From contig DAOSDU010000010.1 in NCBI GenBank assembly GCA_035362715.1, positions 1 to 59,448 of the forward strand: DNA of 59,448 nucleotides. Reading direction: 5' to 3'. The position numbers and the translations under genes were made by a program. Below, one piece after another: positions 24,565-32,703 of this stretch (positions are counted from its first letter, which is position 1; every line of letters begins with the position of its first letter). The stretch comes from Methanofastidiosum sp. Its GTDB lineage: Archaea; Methanobacteriota_B; Thermococci; Methanofastidiosales; Methanofastidiosaceae. The notes under the pieces are model-generated. The model worked only from the letters and a program-made list of their open reading frames with translations. It searched no databases and was not told the origin of the DNA.

Positions 24565-24913
24565 TTTCTATCTCCTTTAATTTTCTAAGCCCCATTGCAA
24601 GTGCTGAAGATTCACCCATTAAGGAAGCTATTAAAATGACTTGAAATATCTCTTCTTCACTTGCTCCAAAATTTAGAGCTTGTTTAATATGAAATGCAAG
24701 GCAATGGTTGCCATTATGCCCAACAGCACCGGCTATTGCAAAGAGTTCAGTTTCTTTTGACGAGAAAACCTTGTTTGATCCCATAAGATAAAAAAGTTTT
24801 TGTACTGAAGTAATGAAATCTTTTTCGTCTTTTGATATCTCTTTTAGAATAAAAGGAACCTCTCCATAGAACTCCTCTATCTTCTTTAGAGTTTTCTCAA
24901 CGTTTAATGTCAT
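24554..24913 (-). CDS. Carboxymuconolactone decarboxylase/AhpD-like protein 2
   Basis: A 119-residue paralogue of the next gene downstream; both share the N-terminal YGE(V/I)PFI segment, the single-Cys motif (NHCLAFHIKQAL) and the GESSALAMGLR ending. The pair probably arose by tandem duplication and may form a mixed oligomer, since CMD proteins are trimers or hexamers. The function could be peroxide or lactone chemistry; the sequence does not say which. The 191 bases upstream contain only AT-rich sequence with no other gene. Confidence 0.84.
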   Translation of the reverse strand: MTLNVEKTLKKIEEFYGEVPFILKEISKDEKDFITSVQKLFYLMGSNKVFSSKETELFAIAGAVGHNGNHCLAFHIKQALNFGASEEEIFQVILIASLMGESSALAMGLRKLKEIENER

Positions 24914-25104
24914 AAGAGCACCGTTAGAAGGTCAAAAATAAATATCTTTAAATATTTTTGGGGCCATAATTTTTCAAAGGAAATAATGCCATATTGAATT
25001 CATTTCTAACTATGGGAAAATAAAATTAATGGTCCAAAGACCCTTTTATCGATCAAATAACTAGATAATAATTTTTATTATATAAATAAGAGAATACAGG
25101 AAAG

Positions 25105-25353
25105 TTAATCCTCGGATGATTCTAATAGTCTGTCAAGTTCTCCATAGAATCCCATTTTTCGGGGCCCATACATGAGCCTTTTGAAAAGATCCATGTCATT
25201 TCCTTCCATAATTATTGTTATAACTCCCGATACCCCATCCTTTGCATCTTTTTCTGAAATAACAAACTGAAGACTACTAACATCTGTTTTCCAGGAATAT
25301 ATTTCATATACGCGCTCTATATTTTCTTTATCTAGTTTTATTATGGCTTTCAT
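25105..25353 (-). CDS. Small protein of unknown function (82 residues)
   Basis: A bounded reading frame of 82 residues starting at ATG 25353. It begins with a beta strand (MKAIIKLDKENIERVYEIYS), then a middle strand-turn region (VSGVITIIMEGNDMDLFKRL), then a C-terminal helix. The alpha/beta ferredoxin-like pattern resembles small DUF4911-type proteins, but I am not confident of that assignment. It is a single gene between the AhpD-like pair and trmO, divergent from trmO. Confidence 0.6.
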   Translation of the reverse strand: MKAIIKLDKENIERVYEIYSWKTDVSSLQFVISEKDAKDGVSGVITIIMEGNDMDLFKRLMYGPRKMGFYGELDRLLESSED

Positions 25354-25432
25354 AAATGTTAATGTAATTCTTTTTTTAAAAACATTCTTCTTTTAATTTA
25401 ATAGTTACATAAATGATTCCTGTGGAGAAAAT

Positions 25433-25442
25433 AAATATATAT
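25433..25442 (+). promoter_or_regulatory. TATA box of trmO, probable leaderless transcript
   Basis: AAATATATAT at about 25433-25442 lies 21-30 bases before ATG 25463 and no ribosome binding site is visible, which fits a leaderless message. Confidence 0.45.
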
Positions 25443-25462
25443 CTCTTCTGAAAAAGCAATGT

Positions 25463-25906
25463 ATGGAAGAAATAATATTAAAACCCATAGGAATGGTTCA
25501 TTCTCCTTTTAAAGAGCCTGTTGGAGTACCAAAATATCCAACAGATGGAAAGGATCATAATGGAACTATCGAAATATTTCCAGAATACAGAGACGGTTTA
25601 AAAGATCTTGATGGATTTTCTCATATATTGGTGCTTTTTTATTTTCATAAATCAGAATATTCTCACCTTATTGTTAAACCTTATCTTGATGACCACTTAA
25701 GGGGCGTATTTGCCACAAGATCCCCTCACAGGCCAAACTTTATTGGATTATCTCTTGTTGAGTTATTGAAAATAGAAGACAGGATATTATCAATAAGAGG
25801 TATAGACATGATTGAAGGAACGCCTGTTTTAGACATCAAACCTTATATTCCCGAGTTTGACCCAATTGAAGATGTAAGAATTGGTTGGCTTGAGAGAAAA
25901 ATATAA
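25463..25906 (+). CDS. trmO: tRNA N6-methyltransferase TrmO (UPF0066/YaeB family)
   Basis: A 147-residue TrmO-family protein. The signature motifs are LKPIGMVHSPFKEPVGVPKY at the start, DGFSHILVLFYFHKS, and the family hallmark GVFATRSPHRPNFIGLSLVE, followed by GTPVLDIKPYIPEFD. TrmO uses S-adenosylmethionine to methylate N6-threonylcarbamoyladenosine-37 in tRNA, through an unusual all-beta fold. The archaeal protein lacks the C-terminal domain of E. coli TrmO, as other archaeal members do. Substrate in archaea is inferred from the family. Confidence 0.9.
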   Translation: MEEIILKPIGMVHSPFKEPVGVPKYPTDGKDHNGTIEIFPEYRDGLKDLDGFSHILVLFYFHKSEYSHLIVKPYLDDHLRGVFATRSPHRPNFIGLSLVELLKIEDRILSIRGIDMIEGTPVLDIKPYIPEFDPIEDVRIGWLERKI

Positions 25907-25980
25907 TACTTAAAACGGCTGGCCAAGCCATCCATCAAAAAAGATTTATAGTATCTAGTATAATATTATTGGGTGAAAAT

Positions 25981-26175
25981 ATGAAATTCTGTCCCGATTA
26001 TGCTAAAATTGATTCTAAAACTCTCGACAAGATAAAAACATTGGAGAATGAAATTGGGGTAATACTATTGGCATACGAAAAGCCTCCTGCCTATGCTAAA
26101 ATCCCTGATAGAGATGTTGTCAAGTTAAAAGAAGTTGAAAGGTCAATGGGAGTAACACTTGTAGCATTTTCTTAA
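25981..26175 (+). CDS. Small protein made of two ~27-residue repeats
   Basis: A 64-residue protein starting at ATG 25981 after GGGTG at 25970-25974. The TATA-like GATTTATAGT lies upstream at about 25943. It has two tandem repeats: YAKI-x8-KIK-x2-E-x3-GVILLAY and YAKI-x8-KLK-x2-E-x3-GVTLVAF. The two units match at about 11 of 27 positions with no gaps. A single cysteine precedes the first repeat. I do not recognise the family. Each repeat looks like a strand, a helix and a strand, so the protein could be a pseudo-symmetric small fold. Confidence 0.65.
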   Translation: MKFCPDYAKIDSKTLDKIKTLENEIGVILLAYEKPPAYAKIPDRDVVKLKEVERSMGVTLVAFS

Positions 26176-26199
26176 CGTAGAAAATTTATTTTTATTTTT

Positions 26200-28971
26200 C
26201 TAATTATTACCTAACTTTTTTCGTTTAAATTCTAATCTTTTTACAAACTTTAACAATTCAAATACGATTAGGTATATCCCAGCAGAAATGAAGACATAAA
26301 TCCAATCTAATATAGTTATACTTTCAAAAGATAATAAATTACTAATCACAGGAACATATATCGCTGTGAGTACTAAACCCATTGAAGCAGCTATTGAACC
26401 TAACAATAACTTATTGGAAAAGAAGTTCCTATTAAAAATAGATGTATACCAATATCTTCTTTCTAATATGTTAACAAACTGACAATAAACAATGATACAG
26501 TAACTTATTGTACTTGCTTTAAAGTAGAAAATACTACCAAGATTCTCCATTGTTAGTATAACTCCTTCTCTGTTCATAAATAAAAAGAAATTCATAAAAG
26601 CTAAGGCCCCTATCAAGACTCCCAAGAATATAACTTCCATGCCGGACCTTTTATGGAATATAGGCTTATTAGGATCTCGGGGGGGTTTAGTCATAATATC
26701 TGGATCTGCAGGGTCAAAAGTAAGAAAGGCCAGAGGCATTATCTCCCCAAGAAGATCTATTGCAAGTATTTGCACAGCAAGTATTGGTATTGGATAATCC
26801 CAAAGAGCGGCTGCTAAAAGACCTAGTAAAACTAATGCCAATTGGCCACCGTTTGTAGTCATAGTTGCGAAAAATGTTTTTCTTAGATTATTGTAAATAG
26901 TTCGGCCTCCTTTTATCGCATCAACTAATGTGGCAAAGTTATCGTCAAGTAATACAACATCTGACGCCTCTTTAGTGACTTCAGTGCCTTTTAGACCCAT
27001 TGCAACCCCTATATGCGCTCTCTTTAGTGCGGGCGCATCATTAACCCCGTCTCCTGTAACAGCAACAATTTCTCCTAAATTTTCTAATATTTTGACAACT
27101 CTAACTTTATCTTCTGGATCTACTCTTGAAAAAATAATTGACCACTTCCCTTTAATAAACTCAATTAATTTTTTATCGTTCAATTCTTTCAATTCTTTTC
27201 CAGTTATAATCGGGGTTTCATCGTCTTCAGAAAGACCTATCTCTTTTCCTATAGCCTCAGCAGTAAGCGCATGGTCTCCTGTTAAAATAAAGATTTTTAT
27301 ATGGGCTTTTTTTGCATCAGATATTGCTTGTTTGACCCCTTCTTTTGGTGGATCCATCATTGATACAAGTCCCAGAAAAGTAACGTCTTTTTCGGCTTCT
27401 TCAGCTAGGCATTCTCCTTTATACTCTAATGACTTGTAGCCTACAGCTAGAACTCTCATTGAATTCTCAGCGTAAAGTTCATTTACCTTTTTTATGTTGG
27501 AAATGTGTTCTTCTGTCAATGGTATGTCATTACCATCGAGGTGGATGTATTTACTTATAGAGAGAATACTTCCAACTGATCCTTTAACATACAATACATG
27601 ACCTGATTCTTCTTTTCTTATAGATCCCATCCTCTTTCTTTCTGAAGTAAAAGAAAATTCTTGTATTTCAGGAAATGCTTTATCATAATCCTTGCAATCA
27701 ATACCTGTTTTAGTTGCTGCAGTAATAAGTGCAGCTTCAGTTGGATCACCAATAGGATACCATTCATTGTGTTCTTTGTCAGGTGGATGTATCTCTGCAT
27801 TAGAAGCTGCAGATCCTGCTCTAAGGATTTTTTTTATCCCTTCTATATCTTCTTTAGCAGGGGAGTTGCCTTCATCATCTAAAATTCCTCCTTCTGGTTG
27901 GTAACCAAGGCCAGACATCTTATATTCCTTACCATTGAACCAGATCGACCTTACCGTCATTTCATTTTTTGTAAGCGTGCCTGTTTTATCGGTACAGATG
28001 ACCGTCGTTGAACCAAGTGTTTCTACTGCGGGCAAAGATTTTACCACTACTTTTCTATTTGCAAGATAGTTGCTGCCATTTGACAGCGCTACTGTTACTT
28101 GGGCAGGCAAGGCCTGTGGTACAACTGACATTGCAACGCCTAGTGCATATACCAAGCTTATATAAATGGAGAATTCCTGCAATAATCCCAAAATGAAAAG
28201 ACCAATAGAAATGACGATAGCAATAATAGTCAATTCTCGTGCCAGTATCCGAAGTTCTTTCTGTAAAGGAGTTTGAACAACGCTAGTTTCTTCAGTTAAA
28301 CTTGCAATTTTTCCTGTTTCAGTTTTCATTCCTGTTGCAACGATAACGCCTATTGCGTTCCCTGACGCTACAGTAGTACCTGAATAGGCCATATTTTTTC
28401 TATCGGCAATTCCTACTTCATCTATGATGAGCTCATCATTCTTTGTTTGAGGAAGAGATTCACCCGTCAGCGCGAATTCATTTGTGTTGAAATCAGAGCA
28501 TTGGATAATCCTTATGTCTGCCGGAACTTTATCTCCTTCTTCTAATTTGATAATATCTCCCGGTACAAGTTCCACTTGAGAAACTTCCACCAAAACTCCA
28601 TCACGGATAACTTTTGCACGGGATTTAACAAAGCTCTTCAATTTTTCTATTATTTTATTTGCCTTATATTCCTGGATAAATCCTATTATTGCGTTTACAA
28701 TAACTATAATAAAGATGATTATTCCATTTTTATAACTACCAATCAAAATTGAGAGTAGCCCCCCAACGATTAAGATTAATACGAATAATTCTCTGAACTG
28801 AGATAAAAGTAATAACCACAAAGGAATTTTAATCTTTGCTTCCAGTTCGTTGTTCCCATATTGGGTTAATCGTTTCTTAACTTCTTTTGGACTTAAACCT
28901 TTTTCTTGAGAAGTGGATAATTCAGAAAATATTTCTTCAGGTGTCTTATGGTAATAATCATTGTTTGACAT
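26200..28971 (-). CDS. P-type cation-transporting ATPase (P2/P3-like)
   Basis: A 923-residue P-type ATPase with a cation-ATPase N-terminal domain (YYHKTPEEIFSELSTS), TGES at 169-172, phosphorylation site DKTGTLTK with D328, and GDGVNDAPALKRAHIGVAMG near the end of the P domain, plus about ten membrane helices. The overall layout is that of calcium-, sodium- or proton-pumping enzymes, not heavy-metal pumps. The M4 ion-site motif reads PQALP (285-289) where calcium pumps have PEGLP. M6 reads AIDLLGEIMPLAF where calcium pumps have NxxTDGLPA. The transported ion therefore cannot be assigned. It stands alone, divergent from the thioredoxin-like gene. Confidence 0.9.
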   Translation of the reverse strand: MSNNDYYHKTPEEIFSELSTSQEKGLSPKEVKKRLTQYGNNELEAKIKIPLWLLLLSQFRELFVLILIVGGLLSILIGSYKNGIIIFIIVIVNAIIGFIQEYKANKIIEKLKSFVKSRAKVIRDGVLVEVSQVELVPGDIIKLEEGDKVPADIRIIQCSDFNTNEFALTGESLPQTKNDELIIDEVGIADRKNMAYSGTTVASGNAIGVIVATGMKTETGKIASLTEETSVVQTPLQKELRILARELTIIAIVISIGLFILGLLQEFSIYISLVYALGVAMSVVPQALPAQVTVALSNGSNYLANRKVVVKSLPAVETLGSTTVICTDKTGTLTKNEMTVRSIWFNGKEYKMSGLGYQPEGGILDDEGNSPAKEDIEGIKKILRAGSAASNAEIHPPDKEHNEWYPIGDPTEAALITAATKTGIDCKDYDKAFPEIQEFSFTSERKRMGSIRKEESGHVLYVKGSVGSILSISKYIHLDGNDIPLTEEHISNIKKVNELYAENSMRVLAVGYKSLEYKGECLAEEAEKDVTFLGLVSMMDPPKEGVKQAISDAKKAHIKIFILTGDHALTAEAIGKEIGLSEDDETPIITGKELKELNDKKLIEFIKGKWSIIFSRVDPEDKVRVVKILENLGEIVAVTGDGVNDAPALKRAHIGVAMGLKGTEVTKEASDVVLLDDNFATLVDAIKGGRTIYNNLRKTFFATMTTNGGQLALVLLGLLAAALWDYPIPILAVQILAIDLLGEIMPLAFLTFDPADPDIMTKPPRDPNKPIFHKRSGMEVIFLGVLIGALAFMNFFLFMNREGVILTMENLGSIFYFKASTISYCIIVYCQFVNILERRYWYTSIFNRNFFSNKLLLGSIAASMGLVLTAIYVPVISNLLSFESITILDWIYVFISAGIYLIVFELLKFVKRLEFKRKKLGNN

Positions 28972-29120
28972 TTTTTCAGCTAAAATAATTTAGATAATTT
29001 ATTATTTAAATATAACTTATTTCGACATATCATATGCATCATTCTATTCTTAATTATACAAAAACTATTTAATATCAAATGTCCTCTATTATGTTGTTTG
29101 CCGGGGGTGTGTAAATTACT

Positions 29121-29390
29121 TTGGAATCAGATTTAATGGAATTTTATGGTGCGGAGTGCCCGACCTGTAAGGAAATAGAAAAACATTTACAAAGATTGCA
29201 AGAAGAGGAAGGAATTGAAGTAACACGATTTGAGGTATGGCACAATGCAATAAATCAATCTATAATGATGAAATATGCAAAATCAAGGTGCATGGGAGTG
29301 CCTTTTTTATTTAATAAAAAAAATGAAAGTTTTCTCTGTGGCTTAAATGATTACGATGCAATTAAAAAATGGGCTAAGGGTGAAAAATAA
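29121..29390 (+). CDS. Thioredoxin-like protein with CPTC motif
   Basis: An 89-residue small thioredoxin-fold protein. The redox motif is CPTC at about residues 14-17 after a beta strand (DLMEFYGAE), with a cis-proline-like GVPFLFNKK later. Both features fit a glutaredoxin/thioredoxin fold. The start is uncertain: TTG 29121 and ATG 29136 are in frame, but the GGTG at 29106-29109 has its usual 5-base spacing only to an ATT codon at 29115, directly after an in-frame stop. The gene lies just upstream of the 2-oxoacid dehydrogenase genes and may be cotranscribed with them. Its partner is unknown. Confidence 0.75.
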   Translation: MESDLMEFYGAECPTCKEIEKHLQRLQEEEGIEVTRFEVWHNAINQSIMMKYAKSRCMGVPFLFNKKNESFLCGLNDYDAIKKWAKGEK

Positions 29391-29456
29391 TAATAATATA
29401 AAAGATTGAGAGGTGCTTGAATTATAATTGAAGATAATAATCACTTAAAAGAAAAA

Positions 29457-30536
29457 ATGTTTCAAATAATAGATAGTAATGGGAAGCTTGTAGGATTAGA
29501 TCCAAATTTAGATGAAAAACTTTTGAAAGAGATGTACTGGTGGATGGTATACGCGAGAATGGCAGACGACAAAGCTTTGAAACTTCAACGACAGGGTAGA
29601 ATTGGCACATTTCCCCCAACAACAGGACAGGAAGCAACACAAGTTGGCAGTGGCTTAGCAACAGACAAAGAAGATTGGATATTTCCAGCTTTTCGAGAAC
29701 TTGGAACTTATTTATTAAGAGGAATACCCCTAGAGAAGATGTTTCTTTACTTCATGGGAGATGTGAGGGGTAATATAATCCCTGAGAATGTTAGAAATTT
29801 ACCTATGTATGTACCAGTGAGTACACAGATTCCTCAAGCCGTAGGTGCTGCGTATGGGATGAAATTGTCTAATAAAAAAAATGCAGTAGTATGTTTTTTT
29901 GGCGATGGAGCTACATCAAAAGGAGATTTCAGTGAAGGATTGAATTTTGCAGGGATATTCAATACCCCAAATGTATTCATCTGCCAGAATAATCAATGGG
30001 CAATAAGTGTTCCAAGAAAGAAACAGACTGCATCAAAAACTATTGCACAAAAAGCTATTGCATATGGATTCCCGGGAATACTTGTAGATGGAAACGATGT
30101 TTTAGCCATGTACCTTGCTACAAAAGAAGCTCTCGAAAGGGCAAAAAGTGGGAACGGGCCTACACTTATAGAAGCATATACTTACAGACTAAGAATGCAT
30201 ACAACAGCAGACGATCCAACAAGATATAGAACAGATGAAGAACTTAAAGAATGGGAACAAAGAGATCCGATAACTAGATTTAGGATATATCTTGAATCTT
30301 TAGGTATATGGTCAAAGGAATGGCAAAAAGAACTAGAAACTAAAGCTGAAGATATGATAAAAAAAGCTATTGAAAAAGCCGAAAATATCGAAGAATTAAA
30401 GCCTGAAGACCTGTTTAGTTATATGTATTCAGAGATGAATCCCTCTTTGACCGAACAACTTGATTATCTAAAAAAAATGCTAGCTACCAAGGAGATTGAA
30501 GAAAATTCTGAGAAAATTGAGGGGGGATTCCCATAA
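29457..30536 (+). CDS. pdhA: 2-oxoacid dehydrogenase E1 component, alpha subunit
   Basis: A 359-residue E1 alpha counted from ATG 29457. The family motifs are LKLQRQGRIGTFPPTTGQEA (42-61), the thiamine-diphosphate motif starting GDGATSKGDFSEG (149-161) and ending NN at about 178, and the regulatory loop region RMHTTADDPTRYR. It decarboxylates a 2-oxoacid, probably pyruvate or a branched-chain acid. No ribosome binding site precedes ATG 29457. A GAGGTG at 29410-29415 instead points to an ATT at 29421, which would add twelve residues. The operon order is E1 alpha, E1 beta, E2, with no E3 gene in the window. Confidence 0.93.
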   Translation: MFQIIDSNGKLVGLDPNLDEKLLKEMYWWMVYARMADDKALKLQRQGRIGTFPPTTGQEATQVGSGLATDKEDWIFPAFRELGTYLLRGIPLEKMFLYFMGDVRGNIIPENVRNLPMYVPVSTQIPQAVGAAYGMKLSNKKNAVVCFFGDGATSKGDFSEGLNFAGIFNTPNVFICQNNQWAISVPRKKQTASKTIAQKAIAYGFPGILVDGNDVLAMYLATKEALERAKSGNGPTLIEAYTYRLRMHTTADDPTRYRTDEELKEWEQRDPITRFRIYLESLGIWSKEWQKELETKAEDMIKKAIEKAENIEELKPEDLFSYMYSEMNPSLTEQLDYLKKMLATKEIEENSEKIEGGFP

Positions 30537-30541
30537 GTCAA

Positions 30542-31510
30542 ATGAACATGGTCGAAGCAATTAACAATGCTTTGCACAATGAAATGAAAAGCGATGACAA
30601 AGTATTGATTATCGGAGAAGACGTAGGTAAGGACGGAGGAGTCTTCAGAGTAACTGATGAATTAATCCAAGAATTTGGGGAAGATAGAGTAATAGATAGC
30701 CCTTTAGCTGAATCAGGAATAATAGGATTTGCGATAGGTCTTGCGCTTTATGGATTTAAACCGATTGCAGAAATTCAATTTATGGGGTTTTTGTGGTCTT
30801 GTCTAGATCAACTTTCGTCTCATGCATCAAGAATTAGAAATAGAACATGGGGAAGATACACAGTTCCTTTAGTTGTAAGAGCTCCATATGGTGGGGGGGT
30901 TCGAGCCTTAGAGCACCATGCTGAGAGTTTTGAAAGTATTCTTGCGCATATTCCAGGTCTAAAAGTAGTAATCCCTTCAAATCCCTACGATGCAAAAGGG
31001 CTTTTGATTTCTTCAATAAGAGATCCAGATCCAGTTGTATTTTTAGAGCCAAAAAGAATCTATAGGGGCTTCAAAGAAGAAGTTCCGGAGGAAGCATATA
31101 TAGAAGAGATAGGCAAAGCCAAAGTGTTAGTAGAAGGAGATGATTTAACATTAGTCGGATGGGGTTCTATGATTCCAAAGATCCTTAAGGCAAGAGAGTT
31201 AATGCTTGAAAAAGGAATAAAGGCAGAAGTTATTGATATAAGATCTATCTCACCATATGACTACCATACAGTTCATAAATCTGTTGAGAAAACTGGAAGA
31301 ATCGTAGTTGTGCAAGAAGCTCCTCGAACATTAGGATTTGCATCAGAAATTATTTCAAGAATAAACGATAATGAAATGTTAAATCTAAAAGCGCCTGCTT
31401 TTAGAGTTACAGGTTTTGACGTGCCTTTCCCGTATTATAAAATGGAAGAGTGGGCAATGCCAGACCTTGATAGAATTATAAAAGCTTCCAGGCAGGTCTT
31501 AAAATGGTAA
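30542..31510 (+). CDS. pdhB: 2-oxoacid dehydrogenase E1 component, beta subunit
   Basis: A 322-residue E1 beta counted from ATG 30542. It has VLIIGEDVGKDGGVFRVTDE near the N-terminus, then RVIDSPLAESGIIGFAIGLA and the C-terminal transketolase-like domain (SMIPKILKARELMLEKGIKA onward). It pairs with E1 alpha as an alpha2-beta2 enzyme. Three codons before this ATG is an ATA (30533). Starting there gives xSQMNMVEAI, which matches the MAQMTMIQAI start of bacterial E1 beta, so the true start may be ATA. Its end overlaps the E2 gene by 7 bases. Confidence 0.93.
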   Translation: MNMVEAINNALHNEMKSDDKVLIIGEDVGKDGGVFRVTDELIQEFGEDRVIDSPLAESGIIGFAIGLALYGFKPIAEIQFMGFLWSCLDQLSSHASRIRNRTWGRYTVPLVVRAPYGGGVRALEHHAESFESILAHIPGLKVVIPSNPYDAKGLLISSIRDPDPVVFLEPKRIYRGFKEEVPEEAYIEEIGKAKVLVEGDDLTLVGWGSMIPKILKARELMLEKGIKAEVIDIRSISPYDYHTVHKSVEKTGRIVVVQEAPRTLGFASEIISRINDNEMLNLKAPAFRVTGFDVPFPYYKMEEWAMPDLDRIIKASRQVLKW

Positions 31511-32703
31511 CAGAATTCAAATTCCCAGATGTCGGAGAAGGCATTAAAGACGGAACTGTAAAAAAATGGCTTGTAAAAGAAGGAGATTATGTAAAAGAAG
31601 ATCAAATACTGGGAAACATTGAAACTGATAAAGCAGTAGTTGAAATCCCTTCTCCTGTAGCAGGTAAGATACTAAAGGTAAACATATCTGAAGGAAATAT
31701 AGTTAAAGTTGGAGAATCGATGATTGTTATTGGTGAAGAAGGAGAAAAAGTTCCTGAATCAGATAAAAAGCCATCAAGTTTCAAAGAAGAAAAGAAAGCA
31801 ACTAAATCAGAAGAAGCTATCCCTACTCAAACTGGAATTAAAATACAAGCTCCACCTTGGATTAGAAAACTAGCAACAGAAAAGGGAGTTGATTTGTCTC
31901 TTGTTGTCCCAACAGGAGAAAACGGGAGAATTACCGAGCAAGACATACTTAATTCAGTTAAATCTGAATCAAAGATTAAAGTTAAACTTAATTATGATTT
32001 TTACGGACATATTGAGCATATTCCTTTTGGAGGTGTAAGAGAAGTAATTGCTAATAGGCTATCTGAATCTCTGTACACAGCGCCACATGCAGTAGCAATG
32101 GATGAAGCAGACGTAACAGAGTTATGGAATCTAAGGAAAGGCATGAATGAAAAAATGCAAGAAAGGGGGATAAAACTAACATTTCTGCCATTCATAATAA
32201 GGGCGTTGACGCATGCTCTTAAAAAACATCCTTTGATAAACTCCGAACTTGATTTAGAGAATAAAGACATAATCCTAAAGAAATACTACAGTATAGGAGT
32301 TGCTGTTGATACAAATGACGGACTTAAGGTATTAGTCATCAAAAAATGTGAAGATAAGAACTTGATGCAAATACAAAAAGAAATTGTTGAGCTTTCTGAA
32401 AAAGCAAGAGAAGGTACAATAGATCTTGCTGATCTCAAAGGAAGCACTTTCTCTATAACAAACTATGGGTCAATAGGAGGTATGTATGGCATGCCTATTA
32501 TAAATCCACCAGAAGCTGCTATTTTAGGAATAGGAAAAATTAAAGAATTGCCGAGAGTTATTGATGGACAAATAGTTGCAAGAAGGGTAATGGGTTTAAC
32601 TGTTTCTTTTGACCATAGAATTCTTGACGGAGCAGAAGTTGCAAGATTTATTAATACTTTGACTCAGTATCTTGAGAATCCTTGGATGATTATCCTTGAG
32701 TAA
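31504..32703 (+). CDS. pdhC: 2-oxoacid dehydrogenase E2 component (dihydrolipoyl acyltransferase)
   Basis: A 399-residue E2. The lipoyl domain covers residues 1-78 with the lipoylated lysine at K43 (GNIETDKAVVEIPSP). After a charged, flexible linker comes the peripheral-subunit-binding domain (PPWIRKLATEKGVDLSLVVP, about 117-150). The catalytic domain follows, with SFDHRILDGAEVARF near the C-terminus carrying the active-site histidine and the DG. It transfers the acyl group to CoA and is the core of the complex. The binding domain implies an E3 encoded elsewhere. Its 3' end overlaps the convergent lipoate ligase gene by 14 bases. Confidence 0.94.
   Translation: MVTEFKFPDVGEGIKDGTVKKWLVKEGDYVKEDQILGNIETDKAVVEIPSPVAGKILKVNISEGNIVKVGESMIVIGEEGEKVPESDKKPSSFKEEKKATKSEEAIPTQTGIKIQAPPWIRKLATEKGVDLSLVVPTGENGRITEQDILNSVKSESKIKVKLNYDFYGHIEHIPFGGVREVIANRLSESLYTAPHAVAMDEADVTELWNLRKGMNEKMQERGIKLTFLPFIIRALTHALKKHPLINSELDLENKDIILKKYYSIGVAVDTNDGLKVLVIKKCEDKNLMQIQKEIVELSEKAREGTIDLADLKGSTFSITNYGSIGGMYGMPIINPPEAAILGIGKIKELPRVIDGQIVARRVMGLTVSFDHRILDGAEVARFINTLTQYLENPWMIILE

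Noticed and set aside
25105..25353. The 82-residue protein as the missing LplB partner of the lipoate ligase
   Set aside because: The size is similar, but it lies 7 kb away and I could not see the pattern expected for the accessory lipoate ligase domain.
26930..27439. A 169-residue plus-strand reading frame inside the P-type ATPase gene
   Set aside because: It is the complement of the conserved P domain (GDGVNDAPAL), rich in Ser and Phe as shadow frames are, without start signals.
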